From the NCBI GenBank assembly GCA_016795375.1, contig JAEUHJ010000151.1, positions 1 to 64,000 of the forward strand: a DNA stretch of 64,000 nt. Reading direction: 5' to 3'. Under the pieces are notes generated by a model that was not told the DNA's origin, did no database searches, and saw only the letters and a program-made list of their open reading frames with translations. Below are positions 1-7,131 of the stretch, piece after piece. The stretch's first letter is position 1, and every line of letters starts with the position of its first letter. The position numbers and the translations under genes are program-made. This DNA comes from Verrucomicrobiaceae bacterium. GTDB taxonomy: Bacteria; Verrucomicrobiota; Verrucomicrobiia; Verrucomicrobiales; Verrucomicrobiaceae.

Positions 1-1
1 A

Positions 2-676
2 GGCCGCTGCAAACGCGTGCTGGCCGGCGGCTACGACGCGCTTGCGCGGCTCGTCTTCACCGGATTCGACAGCCTGCGCGCGCTCGCGCCGGACGGCATC
101 CCGCGGCCGTTTGATGCGCGGCGCGACGGCCTCGCCCTCGGCGAAGGCGCCGGCGTGATGCTGCTCGAAGCCGAGGACGCGCACCAAAGCGAGGCACTGG
201 CCGATATGGCCGGTCACGCCACCGCCACCGATCTGCACCACCTCACACAGCCCGATCCCGAGGGCAAAGCCGCGATCCGCACCATGACCGGAGCCTGCGC
301 CCAGGCGGGTGTTTCACCCGCGCAAATCGGCTACCTCAACTCCCACGGCACAGGCACGCCCTTCAATGATGCCACCGAGGCCGCCGCCATCGCCGCATGG
401 GCCGGTGACGACGTGAAAAACATCCCCGTCAGCTCCACGAAGTCCGCGATGGGCCACCTGCTCGGCGGCGCCGGCGCGGTCGAAGCCGTGATCTGCCTGA
501 TGGCCCTGCGCGGCCAGTGGCTGCCCGCGAGCCTGAACGTGCGCGAGGTCGATCCCGCCGTGAAATTTGACCTCGTGCGGAAGTTCCGCCGCGCATCTTT
601 TGATCATGCGCTGACGAATTCCTTCGGCTTCGGCGGCACGAACGCCACGCTTGTCCTGCGAAGGAGGTCCGCATGA
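2..676 (+). CDS. beta-ketoacyl synthase (ketosynthase), 5' partial
   Basis: C-terminal part of a ketosynthase of the FabF/KAS-II type, which condenses an acyl group with malonyl-ACP in fatty acid or polyketide assembly. The reading frame is open to the window edge, so the N-terminal half with the catalytic cysteine is missing. Both catalytic histidines of the Cys-His-His triad are visible, in NSHGTGTPFNDATE and in KSAMGHLLGGAGAVEA, and the protein ends in the usual GFGGTNATLVL motif. Its stop overlaps the ATG of the next ketosynthase-like gene (ATGA), so the two are probably translationally coupled and may form a heterodimer. Whether it serves primary fatty acid synthesis or a secondary pathway such as aryl polyene or polyketide synthesis cannot be decided here. 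The pairing with an inactive partner favours the latter (inference). Confidence 0.9.
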   Translation, partial: GRCKRVLAGGYDALARLVFTGFDSLRALAPDGIPRPFDARRDGLALGEGAGVMLLEAEDAHQSEALADMAGHATATDLHHLTQPDPEGKAAIRTMTGACAQAGVSPAQIGYLNSHGTGTPFNDATEAAAIAAWAGDDVKNIPVSSTKSAMGHLLGGAGAVEAVICLMALRGQWLPASLNVREVDPAVKFDLVRKFRRASFDHALTNSFGFGGTNATLVLRRRSA

Positions 677-1698
677 ACGCGGAAGGCATTCATGTTCGCG
701 GCGTCGGCGCTGTGAGCGCCGCTGGATGGAGCGCTAGTGATCTGCTGCACGCGGTGCGTGTAAAAAAATCCCTCCCCGCGATCAATTGCGCCCGCCCCGG
801 TGATGAGCGCCCTTGGCCATGTCCCGTGCGGCCCGTCCCTTCGCTGCCTTCGGACAAGGCCGCGCGGCATCCGCGCCTGCGCCGTGCCAGCGCGATCACA
901 CGCTACTCGCTGGCCGCCGCATTGGAGGCATTGACCGACGCAGGAAGCCCCCCTGCAATGCCGCCAGAGGGGCTGGGCATCATTTATGTCATGATGAACG
1001 GCTGTGTGAACCACACCGGCCGCTTTTACAGCGAAGTCCTGCAAAATCCCGCGCAGGCCAGTCCGCTCATCTTCCCGGAGACTGTTTTTAACGCGCCCGC
1101 CTCGCACGTCGCCTCGTTCCTCGGCATCGACGGCGCGGTCAGCACGCTTGTCGGCGGTTCGAACGTGGTCATGGAGGCCCTGGACATGGCCGCGTTCTGG
1201 ATCCGCGGCGGCACCGTCGCCGAATGCCTCGTCATCGCCGCCGAGGAGTCCGACTGGCTCAGCGCCGAGGCGCTCACCTATTATCATCCGAAACTGGTCG
1301 CTTCCGAAGGCGCGGGAGCCCTGCTGCTGTCTGCCGACGGCCCAGGGCCGCAGATTCGTGATGTCATCGGCCCGATGTGCCACACCTCCTGGGAAGAACG
1401 CGCCGCATTGCTGCCCGAACTGGCGGCCCAAACCACTGCGAAGGTCGATGGCGACGCGACTTTGATCGACGACCAGTGCGGCATCGCGCGCATCGACCGC
1501 GCGGAAGCCGCCGCGTGGTCGCAAACGACCTGGAATGCCGTCCGCAGTCCGAAGGCTGTCCTCGGCGAAAGCATGGGCGCCGGCACGGCGCTGCAACTCG
1601 TGCTCGGTGTGCTCGAAGCCCGCGAAACGCAACGCCAGGCCGTCGTCTCCATGCCCGGCGCCAACACAGCCGCCTACGCGTGCGTGATCACGCCCTGA
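673..1698 (+). CDS. beta-ketoacyl synthase-like protein, probably inactive (chain-length-factor-like)
   Basis: A 341-residue thiolase-fold protein of the ketosynthase family. The start is fixed by a perfect AAGGAGG at 661-667 and by the four-base overlap with the upstream ketosynthase. The nucleophile position, expected as TACSSS or similar, reads LVGGSN near residues 159-164, so the cysteine is replaced by glycine. The GTGT histidine region is absent, and the KSxxGH motif is replaced by GESMGAG near residue 298. The protein therefore lacks the whole catalytic triad. In type II polyketide and aryl polyene systems such dead partners (chain length factors) heterodimerise with an active ketosynthase. 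That role is inferred here from the pairing. It is also shorter than a standard ketosynthase of about 410 residues. Confidence 0.8.
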   Translation: MNAEGIHVRGVGAVSAAGWSASDLLHAVRVKKSLPAINCARPGDERPWPCPVRPVPSLPSDKAARHPRLRRASAITRYSLAAALEALTDAGSPPAMPPEGLGIIYVMMNGCVNHTGRFYSEVLQNPAQASPLIFPETVFNAPASHVASFLGIDGAVSTLVGGSNVVMEALDMAAFWIRGGTVAECLVIAAEESDWLSAEALTYYHPKLVASEGAGALLLSADGPGPQIRDVIGPMCHTSWEERAALLPELAAQTTAKVDGDATLIDDQCGIARIDRAEAAAWSQTTWNAVRSPKAVLGESMGAGTALQLVLGVLEARETQRQAVVSMPGANTAAYACVITP

Positions 1699-1710
1699 TG
1701 CGCCGGGAGG

Positions 1711-4629
1711 TCATTTGCCGCTCTGTTTGCGCACCAGGCCGGACCAGGTGATCAGATAGCAGCAGGCGATCCAGAGGCCGAGAATGCCGAGGGAGACGCC
1801 TGCGGGATGGAGATTGTGGTAGATGATGCCCATGGCATAACGGACATCCCCGCGCTCCTCGACGCTCTCCTTGTATTTCTTCACGCCACGGGACATGTCG
1901 AAGGCATTGACGTGCTCGCCCGCATGGCCGGCAAAAACGATCAGATTCTGCCAGGACTTGTTGTTGGGCGAGACCTTGTCGTAGTCTTCGCTGAGGGTGC
2001 CGTCGAGGCTTTTCCACTCCACGGTCTCACGCTCGCCTCCCGGTGTGAGGAAAACCGGATAGCGGGTTCGGTTTGACATGCGCGGCGTGGACTGTCCGTA
2101 GAGGTGCGCCACATCCATGACACGCTGCGCGCAATAACTGGGCACCAGCACGCTGGCGACGCGCACGGACTTCGACATCTCAGGCCGGGTGACGACAAAA
2201 CCGCCGAAAAGAATCTGCGGGATGAGCACCAGCGGCACCCACAGCACGGCCTGCGTGCTGTTCTGCACCAGGGCGGAGATGGCCAGGCCGATGACCACGC
2301 CCACCATGGCCGTGGCGAGCAGTGCGAGGAACTTCATGCCGACGCTGAAGAAAAACACGCGGGAGAGGCTCATGGGAGACAGCAGACCGGTCTCGCGCGA
2401 CTGGTCTCCGACGGGTTCGGTGGCCTCCATCAGGTTGTCGGCCACTTCAAAGAATGTGCCCAGCCTCAGGATCATGCTGACGGTGAAGGAGTTTTTGCGC
2501 TGCTCCTCAAGAGCCATCGCCGACTCCAGGGCGCCATTGTCCGCAGCTACGGCCGTCTGTGCTGCGGCGCCCTCCTCGACCACGGCGAAACCTTCATCGG
2601 CAGCAGGGGCTCCGGGAGCCACGGCAGGCGGCGGGAAAAGACGCGCGGTGATTTTTTCACGGAAGACCTGCTGATCGAGATCCGGTGGATGGAAAACATG
2701 AGCCACCGCCAGGGTGACGAGGAACAGCAGCAGTGCCTGGAGCGCGGTGACGGCGCCGAGGAAGAAGTACTTGCTCTGCAAGTAGCAGTTGGAGCCGAGG
2801 CCGCAGACACGTTCGCGGCGATAGATGGGCAGCTCGCGCACGATCTGCTGCGCGCCATTGCTGCAACCGAACCACAGCGTGGCCACGATGCAGAGGAAGG
2901 AGCGCAGCACCGCCTCGTCCGCCACCCAGCCGACCAGCAATGCGATCAGCAACGGCTGGGCGGCGAGGAACACCAGATTGAGGGGGTCCGCGCGCAGCAC
3001 CGCCCACTGACGTGAAAGCAGCACCGCCAGGCTGCGCATGTAACCACCGCCACGCCGGTCCGAACTGGCGGCTGAGACCTCGGTGTCCGCGCTGCCGAAG
3101 TCCGGGCGGTCGGCCCGCCCGTTCCGCCCCACGAACTCCTGATGCAGCTCCGCGCCGCTTTTGCCGCCTTCCTCCCGGGTTCTGGCAAACAACTGATACA
3201 CCTTCAGCAGGCTGGTGACTCCGAAGTATTCGAGCGCCATCTCAGACGCGGAGCGCAGACGGAACTCCGAGGTGTTCGTGATCGAGCGACTGTGGGTGTC
3301 GTCGAGATCGACGGACACCTCGTCTTTTTTGACATCCGCCCGCTCCGTGTCCACATCACAGGCGACATGGCCGTCCTGGATGAAGATGAGCTTGTCGAAC
3401 AACTGCGCGTTTTCGAGCACATGCGTGGTGCACACCACGGTGCAGGTCTTCGCCAGGCTGTTGAGCAGGCTCATGAGCGAGAATTCCGTGGCGGGATCGA
3501 GGCCGGAGGACGGTTCGTCGAGGAACAACACCGACGGCCTGGAAAGCAGCTCGGTGGCGATGCTGACACGCTTGCGCTGGCCTCCGGAAAGCTGGGAGAT
3601 GCGCTTGAGCCGGTGCTCCGTCAGTCCGAGGCGCTCGATGGTCTCATCCACCAGGCTGTCAATGGCCCGTTGCGGTGTCTCCGGGGGCAGGCGCAGGCGC
3701 GCGCTGAAATGCAGCGCCTGCTCCACCGAGATCTCCATGTGTACGATGTCATCCTGCGGCACAAAACCAATGCCGGCCGCGGTCATCTGACGCGTGTCGT
3801 TCAAGGGCACGTCGTTGATGTAAACACTGCCTTGCGTGGCGGGATTGATGCCGCAAAGCGCGTTGAGCAGCGTGGATTTGCCCTGGCCGCTGCCGCCCAC
3901 GATGCCGACGAAGGTGCAGCGCTCGATGTCGAGCGTCACATCCTTCAAAATGGAGCGCCCGGACTTCAGCGTGAAGGCGATTTTGCGCGCCTTGACCTGG
4001 CCGCCGGTCTGCCGCGGCACGCGCCTCAGGGAATGGCCGGTGAACTCGAAGGTGTAGCTGCCCACACGCATGCGATCCCCCACCTGAAGCCGCTTCTGGC
4101 TGAAATACTGGTCATTGAGCGGTGTTCCCGCCTGGCTCTTGTCGGCCGCGATCCAGTCTCCCTGCGGATCCTTTTCCAACAGGACATGCTCGCGGGAGAT
4201 GGAGGCGTCCGCTGCGTCGAGTGTCAGCTTGTCAGGATCATCTTGCGCGCCACTGTCGCGCCCGATCAGCACGCGGGAGAGCCTGGCAAGTCGCAGCTCA
4301 TCGGTAGGCTGCCCATGAAAGACGGGAGTGTCCGGCACGCGCTGGAAGCGGATGAAAACATCCGGCATCTCGATGATGTCCCCATGCTGCAGATAGACCG
4401 GTGATGTGGCCGGCGAACCGTTGACACGTGTCGAACGCGCGGCTGCCGATGCCGCAGAGAGAACCCAGGTGGCGGAACGCTGGTCCCAACTGAGACGGGC
4501 ATGCTCCGGCAGCATGGAGGAGCCGCAGATCTCGCATTCAGAGGAGGATCCCACTTTCAACACCGCCTGGCTGAGGGCATGGTGGCTTGCAGGTGCATCA
4601 CCCGCGCAGACTGAGATATGGCCTTTCAT
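1711..4629 (-). CDS. ABC transporter ATPase/permease with two N-terminal FHA domains
   Basis: A 972-residue half transporter of the ABCG-like (ABC-2) layout. Two FHA-type domains lie at about residues 1-100 and 108-200. The second is canonical, with LIGRDS, ISREHVLL and a late LQVGDRMRVGSYTFEF strand. The ATPase follows, with Walker A GGSGQGKS near 245, signature LSGGQ near 347, Walker B VLFLDE near 367 and H-loop His near 403. The C-terminal half carries two groups of hydrophobic segments separated by a large non-membrane loop. FHA domains bind phosphothreonine peptides, so transport is probably controlled by a Ser/Thr kinase. A kinase is encoded nearby at 7132-9600. The substrate cannot be predicted. 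It converges with the ketosynthase pair with 12 bases between the stops. Confidence 0.9.
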   Translation of the reverse strand: MKGHISVCAGDAPASHHALSQAVLKVGSSSECEICGSSMLPEHARLSWDQRSATWVLSAASAAARSTRVNGSPATSPVYLQHGDIIEMPDVFIRFQRVPDTPVFHGQPTDELRLARLSRVLIGRDSGAQDDPDKLTLDAADASISREHVLLEKDPQGDWIAADKSQAGTPLNDQYFSQKRLQVGDRMRVGSYTFEFTGHSLRRVPRQTGGQVKARKIAFTLKSGRSILKDVTLDIERCTFVGIVGGSGQGKSTLLNALCGINPATQGSVYINDVPLNDTRQMTAAGIGFVPQDDIVHMEISVEQALHFSARLRLPPETPQRAIDSLVDETIERLGLTEHRLKRISQLSGGQRKRVSIATELLSRPSVLFLDEPSSGLDPATEFSLMSLLNSLAKTCTVVCTTHVLENAQLFDKLIFIQDGHVACDVDTERADVKKDEVSVDLDDTHSRSITNTSEFRLRSASEMALEYFGVTSLLKVYQLFARTREEGGKSGAELHQEFVGRNGRADRPDFGSADTEVSAASSDRRGGGYMRSLAVLLSRQWAVLRADPLNLVFLAAQPLLIALLVGWVADEAVLRSFLCIVATLWFGCSNGAQQIVRELPIYRRERVCGLGSNCYLQSKYFFLGAVTALQALLLFLVTLAVAHVFHPPDLDQQVFREKITARLFPPPAVAPGAPAADEGFAVVEEGAAAQTAVAADNGALESAMALEEQRKNSFTVSMILRLGTFFEVADNLMEATEPVGDQSRETGLLSPMSLSRVFFFSVGMKFLALLATAMVGVVIGLAISALVQNSTQAVLWVPLVLIPQILFGGFVVTRPEMSKSVRVASVLVPSYCAQRVMDVAHLYGQSTPRMSNRTRYPVFLTPGGERETVEWKSLDGTLSEDYDKVSPNNKSWQNLIVFAGHAGEHVNAFDMSRGVKKYKESVEERGDVRYAMGIIYHNLHPAGVSLGILGLWIACCYLITWSGLVRKQSGK

Positions 4630-4709
4630 GGGGGGCAGTTTAGGAGGTAATGCGAAATGTCAGGGGAATTTCTGGCCTGTGGTGATGGAATGGCTTCTGC
4701 TGATGATTT

Positions 4710-4738
4710 TTACAAGTGGCAAGAAAATAACTGGTCAA
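4710..4738 (-). promoter_or_regulatory. candidate promoter of the FHA-ABC transporter gene
   Basis: On the minus strand TTGACC (4738-4733) is followed after 17 bases by TTGTAA (4715-4710). The spacing suits a housekeeping sigma factor, and the -10 box is weak. The surrounding intergenic segment is clearly more AT-rich than the genes. Transcription would begin about 75 bases before the ATG. Confidence 0.3.
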
Positions 4739-4749
4739 TCGATCTGCAA

Positions 4750-4755
4750 TATGAT
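4750..4755 (+). promoter_or_regulatory. candidate -10 element for the glycine-zipper lipoprotein gene
   Basis: TATGAT in the AT-rich divergent intergenic region, about 47 bases before the ATG at 4802. No good -35 box lies at the expected distance, so this is only a suggestion. Confidence 0.25.
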
Positions 4756-4801
4756 TTCATGAGAGCGCATATTTCAAATATATCCAGCCCCCCATACCGC
4801 C

Positions 4802-5437
4802 ATGAGCACACGCACCATCCGTCTGACCGTCACCGTCGTCCTGGCAGCGATGCTGGGCAGTTGCACCAATATCAAAGATGATGGCAAGCGCACACGCACG
4901 GAAGGCGCGCTCGGCGGGGCCTTCCTGGGCGCCCTGGCCGGCGCAGGCATCGGAGCGCTCACAGGGCGCGGTGCCAGCGGCATCATCGCCGGAGCCGTTG
5001 CCGGAGCGGCCGCCGGCGGAGTGGGCGGCTATGCCTACGGAGACCATGTGGCGAAGAAGAAAGCCGCTTATAAATCAACCGAGCAGTGGCTCGACGCCTG
5101 CATCGCCCAGGCCCGTGCCACGAACCAGAAAGCACGCAACTACAACAGCAGCCTTAGCGCCAAGATCAGCAAGCTGCGCTCCGAAGTCGCCGCCGCCAAA
5201 TCCTCCGGCAACAGCCGCGTGTTGCAGCAGAAGAAGAGCGAAATCCAGAAGCTGCAGAAGGAGTCCACGAAGGAAATGCAGAAGCTCGACAACGAGATCA
5301 AGCTGCAGCAGGACGTGCTGGGTGAGAAGCAGAGTCCTGCCCTGAAACAGGAGGTGATCAGCCTGCGCAGCACCCGTGGCACGATGTCCAGCAACTACGA
5401 CCGTCTGGCCAGCCTGAACCGCGAGATCGATGTCTGA
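4802..5437 (+). CDS. glycine-zipper lipoprotein with a coiled-coil C-terminus
   Basis: A 211-residue predicted lipoprotein. A signal peptide ends in the lipobox LGSC (Cys about residue 22). A glycine-zipper stretch follows at about residues 37-82 (GGAFLGALAGAGIGALTG and GAVAGAAAGGVGGYAYGD), the pattern of SlyB/OmpA-like two-helix membrane-embedded hairpins. The remaining 125 residues are charged, Lys/Gln/Glu-rich and likely helical (LQQKKSEIQKLQKE region), suggesting a coiled coil. It probably sits in the outer membrane with the helical part in the periplasm. A second small lipoprotein and an S41 protease follow in the same direction, so the three may be an operon. Exact function is unknown. 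Confidence 0.75.
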   Translation: MSTRTIRLTVTVVLAAMLGSCTNIKDDGKRTRTEGALGGAFLGALAGAGIGALTGRGASGIIAGAVAGAAAGGVGGYAYGDHVAKKKAAYKSTEQWLDACIAQARATNQKARNYNSSLSAKISKLRSEVAAAKSSGNSRVLQQKKSEIQKLQKESTKEMQKLDNEIKLQQDVLGEKQSPALKQEVISLRSTRGTMSSNYDRLASLNREIDV

Positions 5438-5495
5438 CCAAAGGGCGGGGGTTCCGCCTGCGCACCTTTGACACGCACCTTCAAAACGCATCCTC

Positions 5496-5726
5496 ATGTC
5501 ACGCTCCATTTCACTCTCCCTGGTGCTCTGCACCCTGAGTCTCGCCAGTTGTGAAACAACGGGCGATCCTTCCCAAGGCGGCTTGTTCGGCTGGTCGCAG
5601 TCCAAGGCGGATGTGCGCATCCAGGAACGGCAGAACACGCTGGCCGCGCTTGATGACGAGCGTGCTTACCAGAGGCGGCGCACCAATGCATTGCGGGCCG
5701 AGCATGACCGGCTCAAAAACCAATAA
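5496..5726 (+). CDS. small lipoprotein, unknown function
   Basis: A 76-residue protein with a signal peptide and lipobox LASC (Cys about residue 19), followed by a short Gly-rich linker and a charged, probably helical tail rich in Arg, Glu and Gln. It lies 58 bases after the glycine-zipper lipoprotein gene. Its stop codon shares one base with the start of the S41 protease gene (TAATG), so it is probably co-translated with the protease. No family is recognised. A role as an envelope partner or substrate adaptor of the protease is only a guess from position. Confidence 0.65.
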   Translation: MSRSISLSLVLCTLSLASCETTGDPSQGGLFGWSQSKADVRIQERQNTLAALDDERAYQRRRTNALRAEHDRLKNQ

Positions 5727-7105
5727 TGGACGGCGGTCATGTCCATCGCAGCAGGTGGATGCTGGCTGGCATGCTGGCATGCGGGTGGTTGTCGGCCAGC
5801 AGCGCCCACGCCCAGGCGGATGGCCGGGAATTGGATGCTGCGGTGGAGACCTTGCGCGAGTGCGCGAGCGTGATCGAAAAGCGTTGTTATTATCCTCTGA
5901 CGGCACCCGTGGTGGTCACCCGGTCGCTCGCAGAATTGCATCAGTCAGGCATCGTCACTGGGAGCGACCTGCCTCCCGCGCCCGACCTGGCACAAATGAC
6001 CGAGACCGAGGCATTGCAGGGTGCGCGGAAACACCTGGCCTTGCTGGCCGCTTTGCCTGGACAACGCCTTTCACCAGTGGAGCTGGCGGAGGCGGCGCTG
6101 GCGGCGTACTGCCGCAAGATCGACCCCTACACCCGCTACGAGACAACGGAGGACGCGGCTCGCATTGACAAGGCGCGCGCCACGTCCGGCAGCGGTATCG
6201 GCATGAGTTTGAAAGAACGTGACGGCACCTATTACTGCTACCCGTATCCTGACAGCGTGGCCGCGCTGTCCGGCATCCGCCCTGGGGACAAGCTGGTCTC
6301 CGTGGACGGCCGTGCGGTGAAAAACCAGTCCGTGGACCTGCTGGCGACATGGATCAAGGGACCGCCAGGCACCGAGGTGAAGCTGCGCATCGAAAAAAGC
6401 ACCGGGCGCCAGCAGTTGCTCCCGGTCACGCGTGAGGCGGGGTCGATCTCGCCGGCGTTTCGAATTGAGAAGGACACCGGCGGCGTGGTACTGCGGGTGC
6501 GTCGCTTCGAACATGGCATGGGGGAGGCGGCCTTCAAGGCGCTGCAAAGCGAGGGCCAGGGCTCCGCACGGCTCATGACCGTGGATCTGCGCGGAAACCA
6601 GGGCGGATCATTGATGGGAGCGGTCGAACTGGCCGCGCTTTTTCTCGATCCCGGCGCGGAGATCGCCACCATTTTGGAGCGCGGCTTCCCGCCGCGCAAA
6701 ATCGAGGCCGAAAAGGCGGCCGTGCTCAAGCCGTCACAGATTTCCATTCTCCAAGACGAAGGAACCGCCAGTGCATCCGAGGTTTTCATCGCCGCGCTGG
6801 TGATGAACATCCCTGATCGCGCCGCCAGCCAGGGGCAGAAAACTTATGGCAAAGGCGTGCTGCAACTCGTCGTCTCAGATAAAAACAACGGTCAGGAGGG
6901 CGCCGACATCGTGACCATCAAAAGCGGCGGCGTGCTGACGCTCACCACCGGCATGATATTCGCCAAGGGCGGCCTCTCCTGGAATGAGACGGGATTGCTG
7001 CCTTCCACCACCGCCGCCGGCGGCAAGATTTTCGCCCCCAATGCCATCTCCATCAACAACACCGCCAGATCACGCCCCAAGCCGGTGGTGAAACTGGTGG
7101 ATTGA
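5726..7105 (+). CDS. S41 family carboxyl-terminal processing peptidase with PDZ domain
   Basis: A 459-residue secreted serine protease. The signal peptide runs over about residues 1-34, ending SSAHAQA. A helical N-terminal region is followed by a PDZ domain at about residues 155-240 (GIRPGDKLVSVDGRAV) and by the S41 core. The core has MTVDLRGNQGG, the nucleophile region EGTASASEVF and the general-base lysine in KTYGKGVLQ, so the Ser-Lys dyad appears intact. Family members trim C-termini of periplasmic proteins or regulate cell-wall enzymes. The start overlaps the stop of the preceding lipoprotein gene by one base. It converges with the kinase gene that follows. The physiological substrate is unknown. 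Confidence 0.88.
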   Translation: MDGGHVHRSRWMLAGMLACGWLSASSAHAQADGRELDAAVETLRECASVIEKRCYYPLTAPVVVTRSLAELHQSGIVTGSDLPPAPDLAQMTETEALQGARKHLALLAALPGQRLSPVELAEAALAAYCRKIDPYTRYETTEDAARIDKARATSGSGIGMSLKERDGTYYCYPYPDSVAALSGIRPGDKLVSVDGRAVKNQSVDLLATWIKGPPGTEVKLRIEKSTGRQQLLPVTREAGSISPAFRIEKDTGGVVLRVRRFEHGMGEAAFKALQSEGQGSARLMTVDLRGNQGGSLMGAVELAALFLDPGAEIATILERGFPPRKIEAEKAAVLKPSQISILQDEGTASASEVFIAALVMNIPDRAASQGQKTYGKGVLQLVVSDKNNGQEGADIVTIKSGGVLTLTTGMIFAKGGLSWNETGLLPSTTAAGGKIFAPNAISINNTARSRPKPVVKLVD

Positions 7106-7131
7106 GGAAGGAGTTCCGGACATCAACCGGA

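Noticed and set aside
4657-4881. A 74-codon frame with a perfect AGGAGG nine bases upstream
   Set aside because: It runs into the lipoprotein gene in another frame, and its second half is only a shadow of that gene. The first half has no signal or motif. The AGGAGG may be chance.
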